A stretch of DNA of 64,000 nt. It comes from Bradyrhizobium nitroreducens. GTDB lineage: Bacteria; Pseudomonadota; Alphaproteobacteria; Rhizobiales; Xanthobacteraceae. How positions within the stretch are numbered: the stretch's first letter is position 1; each line of letters opens with the position of its first letter. Of this stretch, positions 17,582-26,286 are shown one piece after another. The notes under the pieces are model-generated. The model was not told the origin of the DNA. It made no database searches and worked only from the letters and a program-made list of their open reading frames with translations. The stretch lies in NCBI RefSeq assembly GCF_002776695.1, contig NZ_LFJC01000003.1, positions 645,588 through 709,587 on the forward strand, written 5' to 3'. A program made the translations under genes and the position numbers.

Positions 17582-18733
17582 ATGCGCTTCCTGTTCAAGA
17601 CCGACTACGAGGACGACATCAAGCTGTTCCCGCATTCGGGCTATCTGGTCTCCTACGGCGTCCTGCTCGCGCTGCTGCTGATCGCGCCCTATTTGCTCTC
17701 CAGCTATCTGATGAGCCAGCTCGTCTTCGTCTGCATCTATGCAACCGTCGGCGTTGCGCTTCTGATCCTGACCGGCTTCACCGGACAAGCCTCGCTCGGG
17801 CATGCCGCGTTCCTCGCCATCGGGGCCTACACGGCGGCCTATTTGCAGAAATACAACGTGCCGTTCCCGGTCTACTTCCTCGCCGCCGGCGGCCTGACCG
17901 GCATCATCGGTGCGATGGTCGGATTTCCCGCGCTGCGCCTGACCGGCATCTACCTCGTCATCGCCACCATCTCGTTTGCCCTGATCGTCGAGGAGATCCT
18001 GGCGCGGTGGGAAAGCGTCACAAACGGCAACGAGGGCATGCGGGTCAAGACGCTGTCGCTGCTCGGCGTCACCGTGCCGCGCGACAGCCCGACCTTCTAC
18101 TATCTCTGTCTTGCCGTGCTGGTGCTGACCATCATCGGCACGCTCAATCTCTTGCGCTCGCCGACGGGGCGCGCCTTCGTCGCGATCCGCGACAGCGAGA
18201 CGGCGGCGCGCAGCATGGGCGTCAATGTCGCGCTCTACAAGGTGAAGTCCTTTGCGATCTCCGCGGCCATCACCGGCTTTGCGGGCGTCTTGTTCGCGCA
18301 CAAGCTCTCCTTCATCTCGCCGGAGATGTTCACGCTGCAGCTCTCGATCGAGTTCATCATCGTGATCCTGATCGGCGGCGCCTTCAGCCTGCACGGCGCG
18401 GTGCTGGGCGCAATCTTCATCGTGATGATCGATCCGTTCCTGACCTATCTGAAGGACGATATGCCCGGCATGATCGCCGGCATCGCCGCGACATTCGGTG
18501 CCGGTCCGGCCACTGCGGGAAGCATCAAGTCGAACGTCGCCGCCTTTGCCTCGCTCAATGGCCTGAAGGGCGCGATCTACGGCATCATCATCGTGCTGTT
18601 CGTGCTGTTCGAGCCGCTCGGGCTCTACGGCCGCTGGCTCAAGATCAAGCTCTTCTTCCAGCTGTTCCCGCTCTACAAGCGCGCCACCTTCAAGCGGCAG
18701 AAGATCTACGTGAAGTCGGAGCGGAACCGATGA
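17582..18733 (+). CDS. livM: HAAT-family ABC importer permease, LivM type
   Basis: A 383-aa permease with the LivM hallmark LTGFTGQASLGHAAFLAIGA (about residue 63) and the loop RAFVAIRDSETAARSMGVN. A hydrophilic insert near residues 290-340 (DDMPGMIAGIAATFGAGPAT) and a basic cytoplasmic tail (YKRATFKRQKIYVKSERNR) extend it slightly beyond classical LivM. It starts 5 bp after livH and its stop overlaps livG by 4 bp. Confidence 0.92.
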   Translation: MRFLFKTDYEDDIKLFPHSGYLVSYGVLLALLLIAPYLLSSYLMSQLVFVCIYATVGVALLILTGFTGQASLGHAAFLAIGAYTAAYLQKYNVPFPVYFLAAGGLTGIIGAMVGFPALRLTGIYLVIATISFALIVEEILARWESVTNGNEGMRVKTLSLLGVTVPRDSPTFYYLCLAVLVLTIIGTLNLLRSPTGRAFVAIRDSETAARSMGVNVALYKVKSFAISAAITGFAGVLFAHKLSFISPEMFTLQLSIEFIIVILIGGAFSLHGAVLGAIFIVMIDPFLTYLKDDMPGMIAGIAATFGAGPATAGSIKSNVAAFASLNGLKGAIYGIIIVLFVLFEPLGLYGRWLKIKLFFQLFPLYKRATFKRQKIYVKSERNR

Positions 18734-19488
18734 GCTATTTCCGCGCGGAGAATTTGTCGCTGCATTTCGGGGGCCTCAAGGCCGTCGATGCGGTGTCCTT
18801 CGCGGTCGAGAAAGGCGAGATCCTGTCGATCATCGGCCCCAACGGCGCCGGCAAGAGCTCGATCTTCAATTTGATCTCGCGGATCTACCGGCCGACCTCG
18901 GGCCGTATCTTCTTCGAGGACCAGGACATCACGGAGGAGCCGCCCTACGACATCGCCAGGCTCGGCATCGCCCGCACCTTTCAGAACATCGAGCTGTTCG
19001 AGAACGCCACGGTGCTCTCCAACCTGCTGGTCGGCCGCCATCGGCACTCGACCACGCAGCTCTGGCAGGAGCTCCTGTTCCTGCCGAGCGTGCGCGCCAA
19101 CGAGAAAGTGCACCGCCGCAGGGTCGAGCAGGTCATCGAATTCCTCGATCTCGAACCCTATCGCGACAAGCTGATCTCCGGCTTGCCCTACGGCGTGCGC
19201 AAGGTGATCGAGCTGGCGCGCGCGCTCTGCTCGGAGCCGAAGCTGATCCTGCTCGACGAGCCGTCAAGCGGCCTCAACGTCGAGGAGACCGACGACATGT
19301 CGTTCTGGATCCGCGACATGAAGAGTGAGCTCGGGATCACCGTGCTGATGGTCGAGCACGACATGTCGCTGGTCAACCGCGTCTCCGACCGCGTCATCGC
19401 GCTGAACTACGGGAGGGTGCTCGCCATGGGCTCGCCCGCCGAGGTGCAGCAGCACCCCGATGTCGTCGCCGCGTATCTGGGAGCCTGA
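18730..19488 (+). CDS. livG: HAAT-family ABC importer ATPase, LivG type
   Basis: A 252-aa ATPase with Walker A GPNGAGKSS, RTFQNIELFENATVL (Q-loop and LivG-typical segment), Walker B LILLDEPSSGLN and H-loop MVEHDMSL. The signature region reads LPYGVRK instead of LSGGQ, a variant seen in part of this family. Its ATG overlaps the livM stop. Confidence 0.92.
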   Translation: MSYFRAENLSLHFGGLKAVDAVSFAVEKGEILSIIGPNGAGKSSIFNLISRIYRPTSGRIFFEDQDITEEPPYDIARLGIARTFQNIELFENATVLSNLLVGRHRHSTTQLWQELLFLPSVRANEKVHRRRVEQVIEFLDLEPYRDKLISGLPYGVRKVIELARALCSEPKLILLDEPSSGLNVEETDDMSFWIRDMKSELGITVLMVEHDMSLVNRVSDRVIALNYGRVLAMGSPAEVQQHPDVVAAYLGA

Positions 19489-19492
19489 CGCC

Positions 19493-20281
19493 ATGGATGC
19501 CGCGGTGACAACCGATATCATCCTGAAACTCTCCAACATCGAGAGCTATTACGGGCCGATCATGGCGATCCGCGGCATCTCGCTGGAGGTGCCGCGCGGC
19601 CGCATCGTGACGCTGCTGGGTGCGAACGGGGCCGGCAAGACCACGGTGCTGAAGACCATCTCGGGCATTCTCGATCCGCAGAAGGGCTCGATCGAATTTC
19701 TGGGCAAGCCGATCCAGCGCATGGAGGCCGACCGGATCGTACGGCTCGGCCTCAGCCACGTGCCGGAGGGGCGCGAGGTGTTCCCATTCCTGTCGGTGCG
19801 CGAGAACCTGATGATGGGCGCCTATCCGCGCAAGGACCGTGACGGCGTCGCGGAGGATCTGGAGCGCGTCTACGGCTATTTCCCGCGCCTGAAGGAGCGC
19901 GTCAACCAGCCAGCCGGCCAGCTCTCGGGCGGCGAGCAGCAGATGCTCGCGATCGGACGCGCGCTGATGAACCGGCCGACGCTGCTCCTGCTCGACGAGC
20001 CCTCGCTTGGCCTGTCGCCGCTGCTGGTGAAGGAGATCTTCACCATCATCCGGCGCGTCAACGAGGAGCAGGGCATGTCGATCCTGCTGGTCGAGCAGAA
20101 CGCCAAGGTGGCGCTGGAGACCGCGCATTACGGCTATGTGCTCGAGATCGGCCGCATCGTGATGAACGACAGCTGCGACCGCTTGATGCATTCCCAGGAC
20201 ATCCAGGAGTTCTACCTTGGCGCCAAGGAAGCAGGCGCGCGAGGCGAGCGGCGTTGGAAAAAGAAGAAGACGTGGCGGTGA
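19493..20281 (+). CDS. livF: HAAT-family ABC importer ATPase, LivF type
   Basis: A 262-aa ATPase with Walker A GANGAGKTT, SHVPEGREVFPFLSVRENL (LivF-typical), signature LSGGEQQ, Walker B LLLLDEPSLGLSP and H-loop LVEQNAKV. The C-terminus ends in an unusually basic tail (GERRWKKKKTWR). It starts 4 bp after the livG stop, and 91 bp separate it from the acyl-CoA synthetase, which is probably cotranscribed. Confidence 0.92.
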   Translation: MDAAVTTDIILKLSNIESYYGPIMAIRGISLEVPRGRIVTLLGANGAGKTTVLKTISGILDPQKGSIEFLGKPIQRMEADRIVRLGLSHVPEGREVFPFLSVRENLMMGAYPRKDRDGVAEDLERVYGYFPRLKERVNQPAGQLSGGEQQMLAIGRALMNRPTLLLLDEPSLGLSPLLVKEIFTIIRRVNEEQGMSILLVEQNAKVALETAHYGYVLEIGRIVMNDSCDRLMHSQDIQEFYLGAKEAGARGERRWKKKKTWR

Positions 20282-20372
20282 GGACAAGCTGGCAGTAAGA
20301 TGAGCTTGCCATCCGCAATCAAGACCGCCGGCAAGGCAGGCAGCGGAGGCAGGCGACAGGGAGGAGAGGCGC

Positions 20373-22211
20373 ATGGCCCGAACGGCGGTGCTGACGGTCG
20401 CTGATACGATCGCAAAGAGCTTTTTGCGCGCCGCCGAGATGCGGGGCGACAGGCCGGCGATCCGCGAGAAGAAGTTCGGGATCTGGCAGCCGACCAGCTG
20501 GCGCGAATGGCTGGAGATTTCCAAGGAGATCGCCTACGCGCTTCATGCCTCCGGCTTCCGGCCCGGCGACGTCGCCTCCATCATCGCCAACGCCGTCCCG
20601 GAATGGGTCCACGCCGACATGGGCGTCCTCTGCGCGGGCGGCGTCTCCTCGGGCATCTATCCGACCGACGCCTCGTCCCAGGTCGAATATCTCGTCAACG
20701 ATTCCAAAACGAAAGTGATCTTCGCCGAGGACGAAGAGCAGCTCGACAAGATCCTCGCCTGCCGCGCGCGTTGCCCGAGCCTCCACAAGATCATCGTGTT
20801 CGACATGGAGGGTCTCAGCGGTTTCACCGACGACATGGTGATGTCGCTCGACGAGTTTCGTGCACTCGGCCGCAATCACATGGTCGGCCGCGAGGCGCTG
20901 TGGCAGGAGATGATCGACAGCCGCAGCGCCGCCGATCTCGCCATCCTCGTCTACACATCAGGCACGACCGGTCCGCCCAAGGGCGCCATGCACGCCAACC
21001 GCAGCGTCACGCACCAGATGCGGCACGCCAATGACTTCATCCCGGCGCGAGAGGACGAGGACCGGCTGATCTTCCTGCCGCTCTGCCACGTCGCCGAGCG
21101 CATCGGCGGCTATTACATCTCGGTCGCGCTCGGCTCGGTGATGAATTTCGCCGAGAGCCCGGAGACCGTGCCGGACAATCTGCGCGAGGTGCAGCCGACC
21201 ATCTTCCTCGCGGTGCCGCGCATCTGGGAGAAGTTCTACTCCGCCATCACCATCGCGCTGAAGGATGCGACGCCGCTGCAGCAATGGGTCTATCGCCGCG
21301 CCATCGACATCGGCTACCGCATGGTCGAATGCCGGATCGAGGGCAGGGCGCCGCCGCTGCTGCTGCGCCTTGCGAACCGCGTCGCCTACCTCGTCGCATT
21401 CCGCAACATCCGCCGCATGATCGGGCTCGACCGTTGCCGCACCGCCTTCACCGGCGCCGCTCCCATCGCGCCGGAACTGATCCGCTGGTATCTCGCGCTC
21501 GGCATCGACATCCACGAGGTCTACGGCCAGACCGAGAATTGCGGCGTCGCCACCATGATGCCGGCCGAGCGCATCAAGCTCGGCTCGGTCGGCACCGCCG
21601 TGCCCTGGGGCGAGGTCGCGCTGTCGCCCGAGGGTGAGATCCTGATCAAGGGCGACTTCCTGTTCATGGGCTATCTGAACCAGCCGGAGAAGACCGCCGA
21701 GACCATCGATTCCCGCGGCTGGCTGCACACCGGCGACGTCGGCACCATCGACAATGAAGGCTTCGTCCGCATCACCGACCGGATGAAGGACATCATCATC
21801 ACCTCCGGCGGCAAGAACATCACGCCGTCCGAGATCGAGAACCAGCTCAAATTCTCGCCCTACATCTCCGATGCCGTCGTGATCGGCGACCAGCGGCCGT
21901 ATCTCACCTGCCTCGTGATGATCGACCAGGAGAACGTCGAGAAGTTCGCCCAGGACCACGACATTCCCTTCACCAATTATGCGAGCCTGTGCCGAGCCAT
22001 GGAGATCCAGGACCTGATCGGTCGCGAGATCGAGCAGGTCAACGGCAATTTTGCCCGCGTCGAGACCATCAAGAAGTTCTACCTCATCGAGCGCCAGCTC
22101 ACGCCGGAGGACGAGGAGCTGACGCCGACCATGAAGCTGAAACGCGGCTTCGTGAACAAGCGGTATGCCGCCGAGATCGAAGCGATGTATCGCCAGCGCG
22201 CCGTGGCGTGA
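20373..22211 (+). CDS. Long-chain acyl-CoA synthetase (FadD15-like AMP-forming ligase)
   Basis: A 612-aa ANL enzyme. LVYTSGTTGPPKGAMHANRS near residue 193 is the AMP-binding signature, HEVYGQTENCG near 384 closes the adenylate site, RGWLHTGDVGTID near 448 and DRMKDIIITSGGKNITPSEI form the hinge region. The extended C-terminus, including FYLIERQLTPEDEELTPTMK, is typical of the long-chain/FadD15-like branch. GGGAGGAGAGG precedes the ATG. Its place between livF and livK suggests that the importer brings in the acid that this enzyme activates; that is inference. Confidence 0.92.
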   Translation: MARTAVLTVADTIAKSFLRAAEMRGDRPAIREKKFGIWQPTSWREWLEISKEIAYALHASGFRPGDVASIIANAVPEWVHADMGVLCAGGVSSGIYPTDASSQVEYLVNDSKTKVIFAEDEEQLDKILACRARCPSLHKIIVFDMEGLSGFTDDMVMSLDEFRALGRNHMVGREALWQEMIDSRSAADLAILVYTSGTTGPPKGAMHANRSVTHQMRHANDFIPAREDEDRLIFLPLCHVAERIGGYYISVALGSVMNFAESPETVPDNLREVQPTIFLAVPRIWEKFYSAITIALKDATPLQQWVYRRAIDIGYRMVECRIEGRAPPLLLRLANRVAYLVAFRNIRRMIGLDRCRTAFTGAAPIAPELIRWYLALGIDIHEVYGQTENCGVATMMPAERIKLGSVGTAVPWGEVALSPEGEILIKGDFLFMGYLNQPEKTAETIDSRGWLHTGDVGTIDNEGFVRITDRMKDIIITSGGKNITPSEIENQLKFSPYISDAVVIGDQRPYLTCLVMIDQENVEKFAQDHDIPFTNYASLCRAMEIQDLIGREIEQVNGNFARVETIKKFYLIERQLTPEDEELTPTMKLKRGFVNKRYAAEIEAMYRQRAVA

Positions 22212-22212
22212 C

Positions 22213-22268
22213 GCATGCGCATGCCCCGGAAAAGTGGGAACCGGTTTTCCGGGGAAGGAGCATGCGCA
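22213..22268. repeat. Palindromic intergenic repeat, family E, copy 1
   Basis: GCATGCGCATGCCCCGGAAAA and a mirrored TTTTCCGGGGAAGGAGCATGCGC flank a GTGGGAACCGG centre. A diverged relative is at 52775-52818. It lies between the acyl-CoA synthetase stop and livK, so it could modulate transcript ends within the cluster. Confidence 0.65.
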
Positions 22269-22353
22269 AGAGAGAAAAGTCGGATTTGGGAAAGCGAAGG
22301 AGCGACGGCCCCCGCCCTCCGCGTAACACGGGCCTTTAGGAGAGGAGACGTCA

Positions 22354-23553
22354 ATGTCGAAATCGTTCAGCGCGTTCGGCCTCGCTGTGAGTGCCGTGGT
22401 GCTCACCTGTCTGCCGGCCACGGCGCAAACCAAGGTCACCAACGAGGGCATCTCGGCAAGCGAGATCGTCGTCGGCACCCACCAGGATCTCTCGGGCCCG
22501 ATCAAGGGCTGGGGCGTCCCGGTCTCCAACGGCATGAAGATGGCGGTCGAGGAGATCAACGCGGCCGGCGGCGTCAACGGCCGCAAGATCCGCCTGGTCG
22601 TCGAGGACAGCGGCTATGATCCGAAGAAGGCCGTGCTGGCCTCGCAAAAACTGATCGAGCGAGACAAGATCTTCGCGATGGTCGGGCCGATGGGATCGCC
22701 CACCGTGCTCGCCGCGCAGGACATCCTGCTCGACGCCGGCGTGCTTCAGCTCTTCCCGCTGACCGCGGCCGAGTTCACCTTCAAGTTCGATCCGGCCAAG
22801 CCGCAGGAACGGCTCAAGTTCAACAACCTGCTGCCCTATGTCGAGAGCACGCGCGCGGCGCTGAAATACATGATGGAGTGGAAGAACTTCAAGAAGCCCT
22901 GCATCATGCATCAGGACGACGAGTACGGAAAGAACGTGCTCGACGGCTTCAACCAGCAGCTCACCGCCATGAAGGTGCAGCCGGCGTCGATCACGAGCTA
23001 CAAGCGCGGCGCCTCCGACTTTAGCGCTCAGATCGCCAAGATGAAGTCCGACGGCTGCGACCTCGTCGTGCTCGGGGCAGTGCTGCGTGAGCCGATCGGC
23101 GCCATGACCGAGGCCAAGAAGCTCGGCTGGGACGTCACCTTCCTCGGCGCCACGCCCACCAACGTGATGGAAGTGCCGATGCTCGGCAAGGAGGCGGTCG
23201 AAGGCCTCTACGCCGCAAGCGGCTTCGAGATCCCTTACGAGGACACCGCGAAGGGCAAGGTCAAGGACTGGCTCGTCAACTACAAGAAGATGTTCGGCAC
23301 CGACGCCAACACGCAGGCGATCATCGGCTACAATGCGATGATGACGTTTGCCTTTTATGCGCAGAAGGCGGGCAAGGATCTCACGGGGCAGAAGATGCTG
23401 GACTCGCTGGAGTCGGGCGAAAAATTCCTCGACATCTTCAACTCGCCGCCGACCAAGTTCTCCAAGACCGACCACCTCGCCAACACGATCACCCAAGTGC
23501 AGCAGGTCAAGGGCGGCCGCTGGGTGCTGGTCAAGGACAATCTGATGTTCTGA
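22354..23553 (+). CDS. livK: HAAT-family periplasmic substrate-binding protein, LivK type
   Basis: A 399-aa protein with a Sec signal peptide (residues 1-25, cleavage near ATAQ). The mature part begins with the type 1 binding-protein fold: IVVGTHQDLSGPIKGWGVPV, AVEEINAAGGVNGRKIRLVV, ERDKIFAMVGPMGSPT. Ligand specificity in this family ranges over branched-chain amino acids, amides, short-chain and aromatic carboxylates. It comes after the ligase rather than first in the operon and has its own AGGAGAGGAG ribosome binding site. Confidence 0.92.
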   Translation: MSKSFSAFGLAVSAVVLTCLPATAQTKVTNEGISASEIVVGTHQDLSGPIKGWGVPVSNGMKMAVEEINAAGGVNGRKIRLVVEDSGYDPKKAVLASQKLIERDKIFAMVGPMGSPTVLAAQDILLDAGVLQLFPLTAAEFTFKFDPAKPQERLKFNNLLPYVESTRAALKYMMEWKNFKKPCIMHQDDEYGKNVLDGFNQQLTAMKVQPASITSYKRGASDFSAQIAKMKSDGCDLVVLGAVLREPIGAMTEAKKLGWDVTFLGATPTNVMEVPMLGKEAVEGLYAASGFEIPYEDTAKGKVKDWLVNYKKMFGTDANTQAIIGYNAMMTFAFYAQKAGKDLTGQKMLDSLESGEKFLDIFNSPPTKFSKTDHLANTITQVQQVKGGRWVLVKDNLMF

Positions 23554-23565
23554 TGCTTCGCGTTG

Positions 23566-23726
23566 ACCCTCCCCTGGAGGGGGAGGGTCGATCGCACGCA
23601 GCGCGAGCGGGGTGGGGTGATCTCTTCACGCAGGCACAGCCTTCGTTGTGGAGAGACTGTCACCCCACCCCGCCACGCATTTCGCTTCGCTACATGCGTA
23701 GCGACCCTCCCCCTCCAGGGGAGGGT
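23566..23726. repeat. Large palindromic intergenic element, family C
   Basis: Perfect 25-bp inverted arms at 23566-23590 and 23702-23726 (outermost bases ACCCTCCCCTGG and CCAGGGGAGGGT), with inner complementary GGGGTGGGGTGA and TCACCCCACCCC segments. It lies between the convergent livK and LprI-like genes and might end both transcripts. Related arms occur at 12618, 38171 and 53271. Confidence 0.8.
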
Positions 23727-23735
23727 AAGGGAAAC

Positions 23736-24848
23736 TCACGATCCCCCGCTCGCGGTGCCTGAACTCACCGGCGCCAGCTCGTCCTCGCGGCAGCGCCAGC
23801 CGTCGGCGGCTTTGACGAACGCGAAGGTCCGCTGGATGCGCAGGCGGCGCGTCACGTTGAAGGCTTCTGCCGCCCGCTCTTTGTTGGCGGCGCCTGGCTG
23901 CGGAAGACCCGTCCTGGCGTCCCAGCAGGTGCCGGTACAGGTGGAGGCGACCTTGCTGCACATGGTGAAAGGCGCCAGCACGGCCATCTCGATCTCGCCC
24001 GTGACCTGCGCCTCCTGCTCGGTCACCTGGCTGTCGAGCGCGTAGACGCGGTTGATGCGGAGGAAACTGCCGCAGGAATTGGCCGCATGGATCCGCGCGG
24101 CACAGAAGTCGATGGCGTCGGTGTCGGGGATGCGGGCCGCGACCTGCCGGCCGAACACCTTCTTGGGATCTCCCTTTGCCGCGCGGATTTCGTCGGTCCT
24201 GCGCTTCAAATGCTCGGCGAGACAATCTTCCGCGGAATCGAGCTCCTGCAGCGGCACGTTCTCCTTGCCGACGAGATTGCATTTGCGGTCGCGCTCGCGG
24301 GTCCACCTGCCATATTCGGCGAAGGCAAAGCGCGCGGCGGTCGGGTCCAGCTTGCCGATCAGAGTGCGCACCTGGCCATTGAGCTCGGTCTCGGCCTGCG
24401 CCAGCGATGGATCTGCACAGATCAGGGCGCCGGCTGCGGTGTTGGCCGCGAGGCAGTCGAAATCAGGATCGCCCACGATTGCGGCGCGCTCCTCGGTCAC
24501 CTTGAGCAGGCACGCCTTTACCCGATCGAGATCGTCGATGCGGACCGCGGTCTGGCCGACGATGCCGCAGCTGAGATTGCGCTGGCGGATCCAGATCGCG
24601 TTCTCCTCGATCGCGGGCAAGCGATCGGGCAGGCGGGCGAGCCGCGCCTCGATCGCCGTGTTCAGCTTCTCGGCGGCGGCGGCCAGCGTGGGATCGCCGC
24701 AGAACAATTGATTGCCGGGGTCGCGAATCTGCTGGCAGTTGTTCCTGGCAAACAGCGGCAGCCGATCGACGAGAGAGGGGGCGGGCTGTGCGGACGCGGG
24801 AGCGGCGAGCGCCAGCAGCGCAAGCACAGACAGCACGATGAACCGCAT
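23736..24848 (-). CDS. Exported protein with repeated LprI-like (DUF1311) modules
   Basis: A 370-aa protein with a signal peptide (RFIVLSVLALLALAAPASA). It has at least two Cys-containing LprI-like modules: one spanning CQQIRDPGNQLFCGDPTLAA to RNLSCGIV, and one from FDCLAANTAAGALICADPSL to RKCNLVG; the C-terminal third (about 250-370) is Cys-rich and separate. LprI of Mycobacterium inhibits lysozyme, but the domain is widespread and its role in Proteobacteria is mostly unknown. Periplasmic or secreted with disulphides. Gene is convergent with livK and same strand as the BTLCP gene. Confidence 0.72.
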   Translation of the reverse strand: MRFIVLSVLALLALAAPASAQPAPSLVDRLPLFARNNCQQIRDPGNQLFCGDPTLAAAAEKLNTAIEARLARLPDRLPAIEENAIWIRQRNLSCGIVGQTAVRIDDLDRVKACLLKVTEERAAIVGDPDFDCLAANTAAGALICADPSLAQAETELNGQVRTLIGKLDPTAARFAFAEYGRWTRERDRKCNLVGKENVPLQELDSAEDCLAEHLKRRTDEIRAAKGDPKKVFGRQVAARIPDTDAIDFCAARIHAANSCGSFLRINRVYALDSQVTEQEAQVTGEIEMAVLAPFTMCSKVASTCTGTCWDARTGLPQPGAANKERAAEAFNVTRRLRIQRTFAFVKAADGWRCREDELAPVSSGTASGGS

Positions 24849-24934
24849 TCCGGTCGCCCCCGCATGGAAGGCGCCATGCTAGCGTCTGGAATCGCGCGGC
24901 GAAATGGGTTTGTGGCGGATGTCGCCCGTGGGAA

Positions 24935-25666
24935 TCAACGCGCCTCGGCGGCCGCCACCGAGACCTGCACCGGCTCGTCGACATATTTCATCACGGCCGA
25001 CTGGTAGAGTGTGAACAGCGGTTGGTAGCTCCGTGCAGCTCCATCCTCGACCATCGCCATGCGGCGGTTGTCGAGCATCAGCCAGTGGCCGTCGAGCCTT
25101 GCTGCGGCAACCGCATGCTCTTCGCCGGCCCTGACGTCGCGCACCACGACGATACGAAGGTCTTCGGCGGCAATGCCTGCCAGCCGCAGCGCGGCCAGCT
25201 TGGCGATGGCGTAGTCCTCGCAGTCGCCGGCACCGCGGGCGAAGGTCGCAAGCGGCGAGCTCCAGACGTCGTCAAGGCCGTCGTTGGCGGCCCGGATGGC
25301 GAGGTTGATGGCGCGGTTGGTCTCGCCGAGCCGCGCCCGGCCGTCGCGGGCGCGGGCCTGGTCGACGATGCCAAGCAGTTTCAGGGCTGCGGGCGAGGCG
25401 CAATTGTCCCGGTCGCCATCGCATAGTGCGAGCTGCACCATGTCGTCGTCGAGCCTGCTCTTCAGGGCCGACCATTTCTGCTGGAGACTGCCGGACGAGA
25501 TGGCGAAGGCGAACACGCCGAACGGCTCGGCGGATTTGCGCACGAGCATTCCGGCTCCCGGCGACAGCAGTGTGCCGGCGCGAAGCTCGGCGGCCGATCC
25601 GAGCAGGACCAGTCCGCACAGGACAAGGATTGCGCGCCAGGCGCGCGAGCGAGCAGCGGTCTCCAT
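24935..25666 (-). CDS. Transglutaminase-fold cysteine protease (BTLCP, LapG-like)
   Basis: A 243-aa exported protein: signal peptide about 1-30 (LVLCGLVLLGSAAELRAG). The papain-like triad of bacterial transglutaminase-like cysteine proteinases is visible as GAGDCEDYAIAK (Cys near residue 147), EEHAVAAARL (His near 186) and WLMLDNR (Asp near 197). LapG, the best-known member, cleaves the N-terminus of a type I-secreted adhesin. Here the divergently placed next gene encodes a giant type I-secreted-type protein, which is suggestive. No LapD-like gene is in the window. GGGGATGTCAG precedes ATG 25666. Confidence 0.85.
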   Translation of the reverse strand: METAARSRAWRAILVLCGLVLLGSAAELRAGTLLSPGAGMLVRKSAEPFGVFAFAISSGSLQQKWSALKSRLDDDMVQLALCDGDRDNCASPAALKLLGIVDQARARDGRARLGETNRAINLAIRAANDGLDDVWSSPLATFARGAGDCEDYAIAKLAALRLAGIAAEDLRIVVVRDVRAGEEHAVAAARLDGHWLMLDNRRMAMVEDGAARSYQPLFTLYQSAVMKYVDEPVQVSVAAAEAR

Positions 25667-25828
25667 CTGACATCCCCTTCCCAGGCTTCGCCAGGTCCCC
25701 CTCGACCTCGGCGTGCCGGGCTGTTGCTTTCGCGGAGATAGTGCGAGATCGGCCGTTTTGCTCTGCTTAACGCGCCGGCCGGGGGTCCCAAAACCGGGGA
25801 ACAGGCTGAAATGCGCCTGGCCAAATTG

Positions 25829-25842
25829 CGTAAAATTTTACG
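25829..25842. promoter_or_regulatory. Perfect 14-bp AT-rich palindrome, possible operator
   Basis: CGTAAAATTTTACG is fully self-complementary, in a region where the local background is G+C rich. It lies about 165 bp upstream of the BTLCP start and 445 bp upstream of the giant gene. Dimeric regulators bind such sites; which one is unknown. Confidence 0.4.
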
Positions 25843-26069
25843 ATTCGCGGGCTAGGAGGTGTCGTGCTGCCGCGAAATGGAACCAATTGCAGGCACAAGT
25901 TGTGGGGCGTGCCGAATCTGGGTCCTATGGCTAACGACCCCCTATTTCATGGGGTTCTGTTAGTTAGGTCACAGATTTAACTCCGTATTTGCCGCAGGAT
26001 GCCGCGGGACCTCGCGAAGGAAAGATGACGCAAGTATCTGCTCCGTGACTATACGGAAGGTTACTTTGG

Positions 26070-26201
26070 ATGACTGGAAATGCGTGGAAAAAGGCCGGAT
26101 TCGACTTCCGAGTATTTGAGAGATTACTTTCGCTTCTCTGTAGCGGTGCCCAGCCGTATGGCCTCCTTGGGCCAAGTGATGCGAAATCACACAAGCAATA
26201 G
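26070..26201 (+). CDS. Possible 43-aa leader ORF upstream of the giant surface protein gene
   Basis: ATG 26070 with CGGAAGG about 9 nt upstream opens 43 codons (MTGNAWKKAGFDFRVFERLL at the start) to TAG at 26201. An even shorter frame (MTQVSAP, starting about 26024 behind GAAGGAAAG) precedes it. Either could be a regulatory leader. Evidence is weak and limited to the ribosome binding sites. Confidence 0.2.
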   Translation: MTGNAWKKAGFDFRVFERLLSLLCSGAQPYGLLGPSDAKSHKQ

Positions 26202-26286
26202 ATGGTATCCCTAAGGACTTGCTAATGCTATGCAAGCTTAGGCGGTCGATACTTACTTAAATTTTAACCCTTTTTACGGTGCCCGG

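Larger units (their letters stand above)
25667..26286. other. 620-bp AT-richer leader between protease and giant surface protein
   Basis: Base composition becomes clearly AT-richer than the surroundings. It contains a perfect 14-bp palindrome (CGTAAAATTTTACG, 25829-25842), several small hairpins (TCCGT/ACGGA at about 26042-26056 and GTGAT/ATCAC at about 26175-26190) and a possible 43-codon ORF at 26070-26201. It probably carries both divergent promoters and a long 5-prime untranslated region for the surface protein gene. Confidence 0.5.

Noticed and set aside
25863..25905. GGAAC near 25878 as a second EcfG promoter before the giant gene
   Set aside because: The required CGTT is not at 16-17 nt; only a GTT at a wrong distance is present.
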